Shown here: positions 11,521-21,227 of the stretch, piece by piece
Layout: the number at the start of each line of letters is the position of its first letter
How positions within the stretch are numbered: the first letter of the stretch is position 1
Source: Dryococelus australis
Lineage: Eukaryota > Arthropoda > Insecta > Phasmatodea > Phasmatidae
Reading direction: 5' to 3'
Assembly (NCBI GenBank): GCA_029891345.1
Contig: CM056994.1
Coordinates: forward strand, 135,662,457-135,726,456
DNA length: 64,000 nucleotides
Notes under the pieces: generated by a model
What the model saw: the letters and a program-made list of their open reading frames with translations, nothing else
Database searches by the model: none
Told to the model about the DNA's origin: nothing
Program-made: the position numbers and the translations under genes

Positions 11521-11605
11521 TGCTATAGTCGAGGGGCCTAAGGCGTCTGTCTATCAACACAAGGTACGGCAGTTCGAGGCTACCTGCTTCCACGAGGAAG
11601 TTTTA
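11521..11605 (+). mobile_element. tRNA-derived SINE head
   Basis: A tRNA-like A box (TAGTCGAGGGGCC, 11,526-11,538) and B box (AGTTCGAGGC, 11,571-11,580) are spaced as in a tRNA gene. The head resembles tRNA-Leu/Ser, but arms do not pair well and no pol III terminator follows closely. Best read as a SINE head; a tRNA pseudogene is the alternative. Confidence 0.55.
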
Positions 11606-11689
11606 AAGTTCTGAAAAGTAAGTACAAATAGCAACGCATTCTATGAGCCGACAAGGGAATTACAATCAGCACAACATGGCTAGGGCTAC

Positions 11690-11890
11690 CATGCCGCCCA
11701 GCAACAGAACAGATAGTTAAGATTACCATTCATTTTTGCTGGGGCCACTATACTGCTCAGTAAAGGTAACAGAACAGATTGTTAGTATTGGTAGGGTAGC
11801 CACAATCAAACAGATTGTTGTCTCTATTTTAACAGTCTTGGAGGATAGCGGCTACAGAATTATGGTTCCTACAACGGTATTTTTCTTTCA
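11690..11890. repeat. dispersed relative of the 10.4-10.8 kb repeats
   Basis: GGTAACAGAACAGATTGTTA, GGATAGCGGCTACAGAAT and CCTACAACGG share vocabulary with 10,440-10,770. It may be another copy of the same element; only fragments can be aligned by eye. Confidence 0.4.
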
Positions 11891-12376
11891 GTGTACGACC
11901 GAATGCAAATCGACCAGGCTACCACCTGATTAAACACCTCCGTAAAAAAAGCTGAAGGGTACTGTGTGTGACATCCTGTTAACCACTTAAAAGGTAATGT
12001 TGCGCGATGTTTGTAGAAGAAACTTCATAACTGGTCCAGAATATAATGGGTAAATACACGAAATTATCTGACCAAGACTAGACACTTGAAACTTTCTATG
12101 TAGGGATGAAACATCTACATCCTCAAATTCTTCATGAATAGAGATAGGAAATAATGACCGGTATTTCAATCATAACATACCAATAGTCAATAAGAATTTC
12201 GAAGGAAAATAAAGATATTAAAATGCCCTTTACAGTTGCCCACAGTAAATATATAAAATACTCAGAGCTGAAACAAAAGAACTTACGTTATTTTGTTTTG
12301 CTTGTCAAATCGCATAATGCATAAATCGAATTTTTCTGGAATTTTAAACTGTCTCTGCTATACTGCTCATTTTACA

Positions 12377-12549
12377 CTAGCATTGTTCTAATAACTTGCG
12401 TTTGGTAACTTGGAGTTCTTTTAGTTTTGTAAGCACTCTTCTATTTGCTTCTGCATCATCATCTTTCTTAATCTCTTTCTCGCGGAATTCCGGGGGGTTA
12501 TTATACGTGTGTGAATCAGGAAACATGTGCATCAAGATGTCGACGTAAC
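12377..12549 (-). CDS. possible terminal exon, unknown protein
   Basis: On the minus strand a plausible 3' splice site (TTCTGCTTGTGCAG, ending at 12,550) is followed by 2 bases and 57 codons ending in a stop. The predicted peptide starts YVDILMHMFPDSHTYNN, has an acidic/basic middle (EFREKEIKKDDDAEANRR), and ends in a leucine-rich helix (VLTKLKELQVTKRKLLEQC). The composition is more like real protein than the surrounding frames, and the C-terminal half would form an amphipathic helix. The upstream open frame lacks an ATG. I do not recognise a family. It could equally be a transposon-derived exon or chance. No matching donor exon was found in the window. Confidence 0.3.
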
Positions 12550-12659
12550 CTGCACAAGCAGAACCCACGACCGATACACCGCGCAGTAGCGAACCCGCGG
12601 ATGTTCATTGCAGGTTAATCAGGGTAAAAAATACGAAAGATGAGCGTAATCCCGGAAAT

Positions 12660-13870
12660 TCTTACACACTATTCGAAAACGGACGGAGAAAACTCCACAA
12701 GAGAAGTTTAGGTCAGCAAAGAAAAATTTCGAAAAAACGTTATTCCAAGAAATGCGAATATACGAGAAATCCGTCAAAGGTAGCTGCCACCTTAATACCT
12801 AAAACCGTCGGGTTTCTAAACCTGCCTAGCGAGTTATGTTGCCGTAGCACAAACTTTTTAAGAGGAATAGAGTTTTAAATTCCACTCTCCTTAAAATCGT
12901 ACAGTTAAGGTGAAGTACACCATCACCATGAGGCAATGGGAAAGTGATAAGGTTAAGGAGCGTGATAAATTGGAATGCCATAGGTCAAATCGTTTCGGAA
13001 ATATCGGAAATCAAAAATTGACCCCCTTAAAATCTCAACATTTTTGGCAATCCATAGTCTGTGACAAATCCCCCTTAAAAGATACTACGGTGTTTAATTC
13101 CAAGCTCCTAAGTTGAAACACGTGGAAACAGCGATTGATTAAATGTAAACAACATCAAAACAATCCCCAAACTTTAATATTATTTCTGCTTACGGTTTCG
13201 AGTAGGGCTTCGGGAGAAGAGGGTCGTTGTAGTGAGAAGGGGGGAGGGGGGGCCGAAAAAGATGGAAATGGGGTTTTAAAAAAATTCGGCACTACACGAA
13301 AGTAATTATTAAGGATAAGGTAGAGCATTCATCGAAAAGAAGCGATTTTTCGAAGCAGAATCTTTGGTATCCAAAGGAACGCGAAAATAAAACCAACTAA
13401 AGGAGTAAAATAGCAAAATTAATCATAAACTTAGAAATTCTTACATAGCACTCGAGAGTGAATGAGGAAGAACTCACGAAAGAAGTTTCAGCGAGCAAGA
13501 AGCTAATTTTGGAAAATCCCCAAACACCCAAAAAAAAAAAAACAAAAAATTAAGAATGGTTGGAGGGGCCCACCGCTGTAACGGCTAATCATTTTTTTGG
13601 GTCTTTGAGAGTATTCCGAGTCCTGCCTGTCGCCGTAGCTCAAACCGTTTAGGAAAAATTGCAATATTAAATTCAAGCACCCCCCCCCCCTCACCAAACT
13701 CCTTAAAATTGTACAGTTAAGTTGAGGTCTACGCGAGACGATGGGAACTGATGGGTTTAAGAATTAAGAGGCCTGTTTAATTGTAACAATGAAGGTTGGA
13801 CAATTTTTGAGATATTGGGAACAGAAAAATGGACCTCCCACCCCTTGAAAACACAAAATTATCATAATTA
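12660..13870. repeat. diverged tandem duplication, about 780 bp
   Basis: 12,660-13,100 and 13,440-13,870 share a series of landmarks in the same order: CTTACA...AGAAGTTT, GCCGTAGC.CAAAC, CTCCTTAAAAT.GTACAGTTAAG, and CCTTAAAA/CCTTGAAAAC near the end. A third partial copy starts near 14,030 (CAAGCTCCCAAAAGG followed by CTCACCATCACCA). The two copies carry separate indels, including poly-A and poly-C tracts in the second. No coding content. Confidence 0.65.
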
Positions 13871-14059
13871 TTTATGCTGCGTATGACTTCCCCTTTAAGG
13901 ATGGCCCGATGTCAAATTACGAACCTGGCGGCAACGACGCGCGAACGGAAATCGGAAACGGCAAAACTTACCTCCTGTGTCAAACGATAAAAAATGTCTA
14001 AGTAAATCCTCATTGTTTTCGAGGGGGGAGGGGGCAATTCAAGCTCCCAAAAGGTAGCT

Positions 14060-14640
14060 CACCATCACCACATCTGGAAGGAGGCAGGGTGGAGCAATGA
14101 TGAAATATTACATAGGAACCCACGTGATTGATTGCAGATTCGGATTCTATTAGAAAAAGTTTTTTTTGCGATTCGTTGTAGCTGCGGGTGTAATCGGTGA
14201 AAAGTAGATTGATGTAAACAGAGATTACCTCTGTTTACATCAATTGGGAACTTCACGTTTCATTCCAGAAGGAATCCGCAATACAAACTATTACGCTTGT
14301 CTTAAATGTGTTGGTCGGCCTTGCGATATATGGCTCTCCAGGCAGCGAGAAGTGGGTAAAATTCCAGGTATTTATGCAAGGGGAATTCCCATGATGCAAT
14401 GCATTACGCATCAACGTTGATGACACGTAACCTGTAATATTTAGAAACATGCTGATGTAATAAATGTTTGCAGTGTGTCCCCTTGCCACCCACCATCGGA
14501 ATGCTTATTTTCGGAGAGTCCCCTTGCCTGTCACCGAAAGGAACATTGCAATTGCAAATGGGAAACACCGTCGTAATTACAGATTCATTAAACATACGGT
14601 AAAACATACAGAATTAGGACGAAACATGTACACGTGACGT
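14060..14640. mobile_element. dispersed element with a copy in reverse at 17.3-17.6 kb
   Basis: CGTTTCATTCCAGAAGGAAT and the following CCGCAATACA at about 14,255-14,285 recur as the reverse complement at about 17,533-17,565 (TGTATTGCGGATTCCTTCAG), and both are joined to CCCAATTGATGTAA. The element is unclassified: no terminal repeats or coding domain are evident. Confidence 0.5.
14208..14244. repeat. perfect 16-bp inverted repeat, 5-bp loop
   Basis: ATTGATGTAAACAGAG (14,208-14,223) and its exact reverse complement (14,229-14,244) flank ATTAC. At the related locus near 17.58 kb only one arm is present, so the hairpin is specific to this copy. Confidence 0.9.
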
Positions 14641-15600
14641 GTGAGGGACAGTGCAGGAGCTACACGCGCACGAGCCCGTGTCACCCGCCATACTGAACTT
14701 ATTCAAATTTAGGAGGATTTATTGAAAAATGCAAAAAATATAAGCTTATCTACGCATCATTACGGACATAATATACGAATTACTAATACATATTTATGCA
14801 GCAACACTTAATACAAAATGTTAGATATTAATTCACTCTCACCTTTTAATGATAACCAGGGAACATCTATTATCAGTCAGGTTATAACATTTGCATAGTA
14901 ACATCAGATGTAATGCTTCTATAATGAAACATGTTTAGTAATGACCCTGACTCTTCTGTTATAACACTAATACAAATAATTTCTGTGTAAGGGGAGGGTG
15001 TATCACTCCATCTTATGCGGGTCAAATTGAGTATAAACATATATCGTGGTAGCAGTACTGTATATCACCATAGCTTGTGCGCACTGTGTGTTAGACCAGT
15101 GTTCGCTCCGCTGTATTTCACTGTCGTTTATTTGTTTTTGCAATCCCCAAAATGCATCCATGGTTTGAACTGCCGCCTTCTTAAACCTGCTGGAGGCAGA
15201 TAGCCTTGTTGTACGTTTTATGTGGAGTTTATGTCGTATTTCCGATTGAGAGTGCTATTGATATTTCAGAATCACGTACAAGAAAAAATAGAGCTTAATT
15301 GACTTATGCGAATGTGGAGGGAAGTTCTACAATGTGTCATTCACAGACCTGAAATAGATGAGCATTAATCAACTGCAAGAGATGGAGTAGAATTCCATCA
15401 ATTTGAAACCATAGCGAACATCAGCAATTGCAAAACAAGTACAGTACGAGGAGCAATAGAAATAATGAAATGCCCTGGCAGTATTAACAGAGATAAAGGC
15501 TACAAGTTAAGTAAAACTTTGGAATCACTTTTTTTTAATTGGAGCAAAAGATCAGCTAAACTACTAGCCAAAATGAGTCATATCATGATTGGCCACTACT
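14641..15600. other. intergenic DNA
   Basis: AT-rich and without recognisable genes. Its end merges into the flank of the Tc1-like element. Confidence 0.45.
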
Positions 15601-16850
15601 CTAGCCAATTCACATTTTCTCAGCTAATTAACAAAACATCCCAAAACAACAATATAACCTCCAAGAAGTATTAGTCGATGCCATCATCTTGTTATTTCAA
15701 CACAGCCTTTAGCGTCCAGTACTTCGTAGTGCCACCGTTTCTTTTAATAACCTTTGCCAGTCTTCTTGGCATCGACTTCACCGACTTCTCGGTCGTTCCT
15801 CTAAGAATATTTCGCCACTCTTCCAACAAAATTGCCTTTAAATCATGCTTGTTTGATGTGGATTTTCTTCTTTTTTTGTTTCAGAACATCACACAAGTGC
15901 TCGATCGGATTAATGTCCAGTGACTGGAGTGGGGTCTACATGTAATGTAGGGTGTTATGAGTCGTATGATATGGATCATTGTTCCGAGTAAAAATGTAGT
16001 TCCCGATCAGGCACATATATTACACACTTTTCGAAAGATGGTCCTTCAGAATCTGCAGATAGCCATATTGGTCCATGATATCTTCAATTGGCTGTAAGTC
16101 CCCCACCATTCACGCTCACGCACCCCCAAACTTGAACCAAACCCCATCCATGTTTGACAGTTGCAGTCAAATTCCTTTCTTTCATGTCACTATTTTTTGT
16201 TCTCCACGCTGTCGCCGGGCATGAAAATGTTAAATTTACTTCCATCCACGAAGACAACCATCTTCCAAAATTAGCTGTCATTATTTCTGTTAGTTTTTTC
16301 ATACGCACTCTCTTCCTTCTATTCACTTTCTTTATATATGGCTTTCTACGGGTTGTTCATCCATGAAAGCCAGCTTCGTAGATAACATTACTTACTGTAT
16401 TCACTGCTTTCCTGTTTCATTTGCGACCTCTACTTAAATTTCCAGTGCACTTTATTTTATTTTATATTAGTGAAGATAGGTGAACGGCCATTTCTTGCAG
16501 CATTTCTGTTTATTTTTTGTTTATTTAAACCTGTATATATTGATTTTCACTGTTGTGATTGGCCTGCAAATAGTTCCATTTATTTCTTTATACGATTTAC
16601 CAGCATTAAATTGACGTACGACGATTCGTCTTTCTTCCTCTGTTGTTTTCTTGCCTTTACGGCTTAATCTTCCCTACACTTTGTACAATCCAGAAGCAAC
16701 TGTCCTCGCTGTGCCAAGTCCGGATCTGCACTGGTTGGACTACTTGCTGGCTAGCCTATAGTATGTGTGGTTACATTGGAGGTTACATTGAGAACTGTTA
16801 AGTCGTTTTGGGATGCTTTGTTAGTTAACCCAGTAAAATTTGGTTTGCTT
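15600..16850 (-). mobile_element. Tc1-like DNA transposon, dead
   Basis: A decayed transposase on the minus strand is bracketed by inverted repeats. The left arm (15,624-15,650, CTAATTAACAAAACATCCC...) matches the reverse complement of the right arm (16,802-16,828) at all but a few positions, and weaker similarity extends outward by another 20-30 bp. The outer ends and TA target duplication could not be placed exactly. Confidence 0.78.
15690..16690 (-). pseudogene. Tc1/mariner transposase remnant
   Basis: Minus-strand translation in shifting frames shows family landmarks in the correct order. First comes VQVWGCVSVNG (about 16,090-16,130), the central VWGCMS-type motif. Next is a RNNDPYHTT string (about 15,965-15,990), the position of the QDNDPKHT-type catalytic-Asp motif. 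Then DINPIEHLCDVLK (about 15,880-15,920) corresponds to the third catalytic residue region. Family activity is cut-and-paste transposition by a DDE/D nuclease. Stops and frameshifts are frequent, and the N-terminal helix-turn-helix part (toward 16.69 kb) is only faintly seen. Inactive. Confidence 0.78.
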
Positions 16851-16888
16851 TGATTGCTTACTTAATATTTTGATTTGTATCTATTATC

Positions 16889-17005
16889 AATTCGTACCGC
16901 CATGTCTGTACCAAAATTTTATTTTTAATTAATAATTTTCAATTGTGTAATAAGTGCACAATTGAAAACTATTAATTAAAAATAAAATGTAGGTACAGAC
17001 GAATT
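16889..17005. repeat. long inverted repeat (59/49-bp arms, 9-bp loop)
   Basis: Left arm 16,889-16,947 and right arm 16,957-17,005 are complementary over the run CACAATTGAAAAYTATTAAT, TAAAAATAAAAT and GGTACAGAC, ending at GAATT. The left arm has about 10 extra bases (near GTACCGCCAT) not in the right arm, and there are a few mismatches. A fold-back element or a palindromic MITE are both possible. Confidence 0.88.
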
Positions 17006-17059
17006 ATAATTACAGTGCGACGAATACTTATTAGAGCCACTGTAAGAGCGTCCTCCTCT

Positions 17060-17120
17060 TGTTCGAAACCCCTGAAGATGCCTGCTGCAAGGTACGTCGA
17101 AACGTCGGTTGAAGAAACCA
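17060..17120 (+). repeat. Penelope-like or hammerhead-like motif
   Basis: CTGAAGATG (17,072-17,080) and GTCGAAACGTCGG (17,096-17,108) flank a region that can pair (GATG with CGTC, CCT with AGG, TA bulge). CTGANGA and GAAAC are the two conserved boxes of hammerhead ribozymes, which occur in Penelope-like retroelements, and this phrase is common near such elements. The spacing does not give a canonical hammerhead here, so it may be a degraded one. Confidence 0.4.
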
Positions 17121-17279
17121 AGATGCGCCTCCAGCGCGGAAACCATGGCAACCCGCCAGACAATGGCTACGAAATACTGTAATCTTTTACGTTGTGTACC
17201 ATAATTTAATGTGCATATTATTAAATACGTGTAAGATGTAGGCCATCATTTCGAGCATATAAATTACGCACCCCGAAGG

Positions 17280-17640
17280 TGATACGCAAAGGAACTCCCG
17301 GAATACAAGCAATCGATGGAGAGAGGCAAGGTGACTCGCCAAATACAAACATTATCTATTTACATCTGCATGATTCGAATAATTAAGGTTGGCTTTCTTT
17401 AACATTGAAACAGAATGCTATATAACAAGGGGGTTCCCCTTACAAAAATGTTGTAGCGTAACTACATCTCGCCACCTGTCGCATCATCTATCACAGATCG
17501 AACAACACGTTTACCACACAAACGTGATAGAGTGTATTGCGGATTCCTTCAGAAATGAAACGTGGCAGTTCCCAATTGATGTAAGCAAGGGTGATGTACT
17601 TTGCACCAATTATAGCGTCATCTGCAACGTATAGCAAAAA
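17280..17640. mobile_element. second copy of the 14.1-14.6 kb dispersed element (reverse)
   Basis: It shares reverse-complement phrases with 14,250-14,290 and similar words (GGGGTTCCCCTT, GTAACTACATC) with the rest of that element, in opposite orientation. Unclassified. Confidence 0.45.
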
Positions 17641-18403
17641 CTGTTTGTAATAAAAATTTCATGCATATTAACGTAAGATCCGAATCTGCAATAAAACATG
17701 GGGGTTCCCACTTGAAATTTCAACGTTGTCCCCCCCCCCCCCCCAATTTTTTTTTATCCGTCCTCTTAGTTGAGGCGACGGAAAGCAACATTTTGTGGAC
17801 TTGAAATGCCCCCTCGAAATTAGTGGTGGTTTATTTGGGCACTTTTTGTCATACAATGCATCTATTTTGCGTTATTCCGTAGTCTCAGGTTAAATTAATC
17901 ACCTGGCATAACTCGACGTTGTATTGAGAGTGTAATACGTAAATTTACAACTGGTGAAGTCGGTGTTTCTCCAGAACAGCACGAATTTAACTTTAATAGC
18001 ACATTTACTCTTCTGACAAGTCTACGGTTTCACTTGAATGACGCGTGAATACGGCGAAACCGTCCATGGAAGTTTTAAGCTGACATACAGCGGAAAATAC
18101 AAAACGCGAAGAAAATCATATCTAAAGCAGGGCTTTCAAAGTGCTCAATTAACTGCGAACAGCTTAAAGTAGTAACGTCGATCAGAGTACAGTCGAGGCA
18201 GTGATGAAGGAAGGGGATTTTGACAACACAAACGGCAGCACTTTCTGCGCAAGCAATGACACCTTCACTGGCACCACTGTCACGTGCCACGGGCGTAACA
18301 GATCGGGTTCCCACACTGCCGTCCTCTGGCGGCCAGCCAGCTGACCTGTCACCACTAGCACTGTCCACTTTCTAGCACTCAGCATCTACAACCTAGGCGA
18401 CTC
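17641..18403. other. intergenic DNA
   Basis: Contains a poly-C run at 17,730-17,745 followed by poly-T. Near 18,131-18,163 a phrase (TTTCAAAGTGCTCAATT...GCGAACAGC) resembles a heavily diverged end of the 21-kb MITE. No gene seen. Confidence 0.4.
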
Positions 18404-18406
18404 TTA

Positions 18407-18960
18407 GGGCCGGTTGCACCATTGTGGTTCGAAACTCTATCTGAGATCGACACGAAAAACTGTTGCACCATGATAGTTCAGAGCTGGACTGAGATCGAGA
18501 TTAAGTTCATTTCGAACCACCGAAATTGGCGGTTCCAAATCTCGATCCGAGATCAGTAGCCTTCGTCGACAAATGTAGTTTGAAAATACGCCAATAGGTA
18601 GAACTACGGTCGGTTATTTTCTTGGGAAATTAAAACATTATACGCACTAGGATATTATTCAGTAAAATTCGTACAACAATAATTCACATAAAACAGATTA
18701 AACAAGGCACATATAGTTATATCTATAATGAAAAATACGCCTACTTCCATGACGTCATATATTACGAACCAATAGGAAAATTTGTCTCATACCTAATATA
18801 GATCTCTCACTTTGGAACCAAGATCGAAGAATCGGATATTCAGAATCATGAAATTTCGTTGGTGCAACACTTTTACATTGGAACCAAGATCAAACTGGAT
18901 CCTGTTTCGGAACTAGGATCATGCGACCTCGAATCGGGGCGATGTTGGTGTAACCAGCCC
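18407..18960. mobile_element. PIF/Harbinger-like MITE, 554 bp
   Basis: The left end GGGCCGGTTGCACCA and the right end (reverse complement GGGCTGGTTACACCA) form imperfect terminal inverted repeats. They are flanked directly by TTA on both sides (18,404-18,406 and 18,961-18,963), the 3-bp target duplication typical of PIF/Harbinger. Inside, short variants of the terminal words (TTGCACCATGATAG, GGTGCAACACTTTTACA) and GGAACCAAGATC recur. There is no transposase. Confidence 0.85.
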
Positions 18961-19168
18961 TTAGTGGCCGTGACCACGTGGCGAGGAGGCCAAACCGTAC
19001 AGAAATACGGGGTAGAGTGCACAAGCAGGCTGCACAGTATAAGTGATCCAAGACTGGACTGTTTTATACCAATAGCACTATCAAAAACAACGAGGGTAGG
19101 ATTTGAGCTATGGGCACTGTTTATGTAGGTCAATGATTTACGATGATAGCGCACTAAGGGCTGAGCTA

Positions 19169-19178
19169 CAATTAATTT
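19169..19178. repeat. left target-site duplication of the SINE
   Basis: CAATTAATTT, repeated exactly at 19,432-19,441. Confidence 0.85.
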
Positions 19179-19431
19179 TGTGGTGGCTAAGCGGTTAGCT
19201 TGCTCACCTTCTACCATGGCGAACCGGGTTCAATCTCCGGCCGGGTCACTCTCGGATTTTCGCATGTGGGAATCGTGCCGGACAATGCCACTGGTCGGCG
19301 GGTTTTCTCAGTGATCTCCCGTTTCCGCCTCCCTTTCATTCCGGCGCTGCTCCATACTCACTTCAATTACCCCACGTCGGCTCTCAAGACCTCGCTGTTA
19401 AGAGCCGCCCAAATCTCTTCACGCACTCACT
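19179..19431 (+). mobile_element. complete tRNA-derived SINE, about 253 bp
   Basis: The element begins TGTGGTGGC and carries a pol III A box (TGGCTAAGCGGT, 19,184-19,195) and B box (GGTTCAATCTCC, 19,227-19,238). A body follows with GGGAATCGTGCCGGAC and GGGTTTTCTCAGTG, then a 3' part with AAGACCTCGCTGTTAAGAG, and it ends in an ACTCACTC tail. A perfect 10-bp target duplication brackets it. It is a non-autonomous retrotransposon moved by a LINE partner. At least two other copies lie in the window, at 8.7 and 36.3 kb, both minus strand and 5'-truncated. The open frame across it (19,200-19,613) is not a gene. Confidence 0.92.
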
Positions 19432-19441
19432 CAATTAATTT
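19432..19441. repeat. right target-site duplication of the SINE
   Basis: Exact copy of 19,169-19,178. Confidence 0.85.
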
Positions 19442-20100
19442 AGCACACAACACAGCACAGGCACAGACAGTAGAATACATGTGTTTGCGTGACACTCGCC
19501 ACAATCACGAACAACACACGCACAGAGGCATGCGCACAGAAAGTTGGGCAATACGTTATCATTCATGTGCGTGTGCGCCGTGCGTGGCCAATGAGAATGT
19601 GGAGTTCATGTGAAAATGAAAAACGCTGAAACAGTAGTGAATCTGACTAATACTTGGAGAGTTTGGCGTCATATTAACTTAGTCTGTTTAGACTGAGATT
19701 GCTATAGTACGAGCAGTGTAAGTTAAGATAATTGGTAGGTATAGAGTATTATATTTCTGCAAGTTACGGCACGACTATCAAAGTAAACTGAGCTGTCAAT
19801 AGTATGTATTGCATTCCAATGGCGCACAATTTGCCGAGCATAGTTACTTTTCATTTTCAGAACTGTTTTGTGTAAACTTCCGTCATTTCTATGTGTGCGT
19901 TATTTTTATTGTAGCTTTTATATTTGGGCTGTGCGTGTGTTCTGTGCTGCTGCGCATGCGCTCAATCAATTGTAGTCCGGCGTTTACTCCAACCTGTTTT
20001 AATGTAATTAGAATATATTCATGTTAGTCATAGTATTTTAATTCATATAAAAGGATGGGTATGTTGAAAATTCAAATCTGAACAAACACGTTCATCACTG
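19442..20100. other. intergenic DNA
   Basis: GC-richer, CA/AC-rich for the first 150 bp, then AT-rich. A hydrophobic plus-strand frame at 19,809-20,027 has no recognisable domain. Confidence 0.4.
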
Positions 20101-20176
20101 TTGACCATGCGACTAACAGTTGACCATGTGACTAACAGTTGGCCATGCGACTAACAGTTGTCCATGCGAGTCTATG
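20100..20176. repeat. 19-bp minisatellite, four units
   Basis: TTGACCATGCGACTAACAG repeats with starts at 20,101, 20,120, 20,139 and 20,158; the units differ by single bases (GACC/GGCC/GTCC, GCG/GTG). Confidence 0.92.
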
Positions 20177-20544
20177 TTGGGGATATGGGCAGAAGACAAT
20201 AATCTATCTACGTCAATTTCAGTTTTTAAACATGCTGATGGCACAGACTAAAGATGAGGTAGACCAAGTTACGTTATCTGCAGATGTCCCCTACATTGGT
20301 TCAAGACAAAATAGCTGTCAAATTCACGTGTTTCAACAGTGACACCTAACATTTATTTACATTTGGTTTTAAGCTGAAAAGCGCGCTTTTACAAAATAAT
20401 TGTGACTAGCGACCCTATAACTTTGCGTTAGGATTTTGTGAGATACTGGGTGTCATAAAAATGTATGTCATCTTCATGTGTAAAATTAGACCTCCGCTTA
20501 TCCAAAACGCTCTTTTGATTTCCAAACAAATGGTAAATTCAACA

Positions 20545-20715
20545 TAGGCTCTTTACTGTAAAGTGGACACTTTTAAGGCTCTAGTTACTTTTTTCCTATT
20601 AGTTATTTTTTAACCTTCCACCACTTTTTAAAATAAAATTACCATGTAAGTAATAAACAGTGTATATATTTCACCGGAGAGGACTTCAAAAAGTGTTCAC
20701 TTTATCGTGCCTGTA
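20545..20715 (-). mobile_element. MITE copy (diverged), TA-flanked family
   Basis: The ends (TAGGCTCTTTACTGTAAAGT and AAAGTGTTCACTTTATCGTG) are diverged versions of the inverted repeats of the 20,986 copy. The interior (TTTTTAACCTTCCACC, TTACCATGTAAGTAATAAAC) matches the other copy in reverse complement, so the two lie in opposite orientation 270 bp apart. Confidence 0.82.
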
Positions 20716-20985
20716 GTTTAATTTCGTTTGGTCGAATCGAAAAAGACAATGTGGCAGCGGCCAATAAGAAACTGCAGTCTGGCTGAGTATACAGCATAAG
20801 ACTGTGAATTCTACCATGCTGCCGTTTTATAACGCGAAATGGAAAGGTTTCTAATGACATTTTCGTTACTTGAAATTGTACTTGCGTTATAAACAGTCAA
20901 AAGTAGTCTGTTAGGAAATCGAAGCACTTAACGTAGTGAACAGTGTGTTAACCTTAGTTGGAGCCACGTGGTTTTGACAAATGTA

Positions 20986-21224
20986 TATAGGCTGTTCACC
21001 GTAAAGTGAGCACTTTTGAAAGCCCTCTCATTAGGAATAATAGTCGAAAAATATATTTTACATTAGTCTTAGACGTTAACTTCCGAGTGTGGTGGAATAT
21101 AGACACACTGTTTATGACTTACATGGTAAAATTTATTTATGAAAGGTGGTTAAAGAAAAAGACGGCCAAAAGAAAAAAGTAACTACGTCCTCAAAAGTGC
21201 TCACTTTACCGTGAACAGCCTATA
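20986..21224 (+). mobile_element. MITE, Tc1/mariner-like, about 239 bp
   Basis: The terminal inverted repeats are about 30 bp. The left reads GGCTGTTCACCGTAAAGTGA... and the right ...GTGCTCACTTTACCGTGAACA GCC, with one mismatch over 30 bp. The element sits in TA/TATA on both sides, as for Tc1/mariner-type insertions. The interior is AT-rich and non-coding. Confidence 0.9.
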
Positions 21225-21227
21225 GAA

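Noticed and set aside
18131-18163. Further solitary end of the 21-kb MITE
   Set aside because: Similarity (TCAAAGTGCTCAATT...GCGAACAGC) is suggestive but too diverged to call as a feature on its own.
19200-19613. 137-codon plus-strand frame
   Set aside because: Lies over the SINE; starts at a non-ATG codon and has no recognisable domain.
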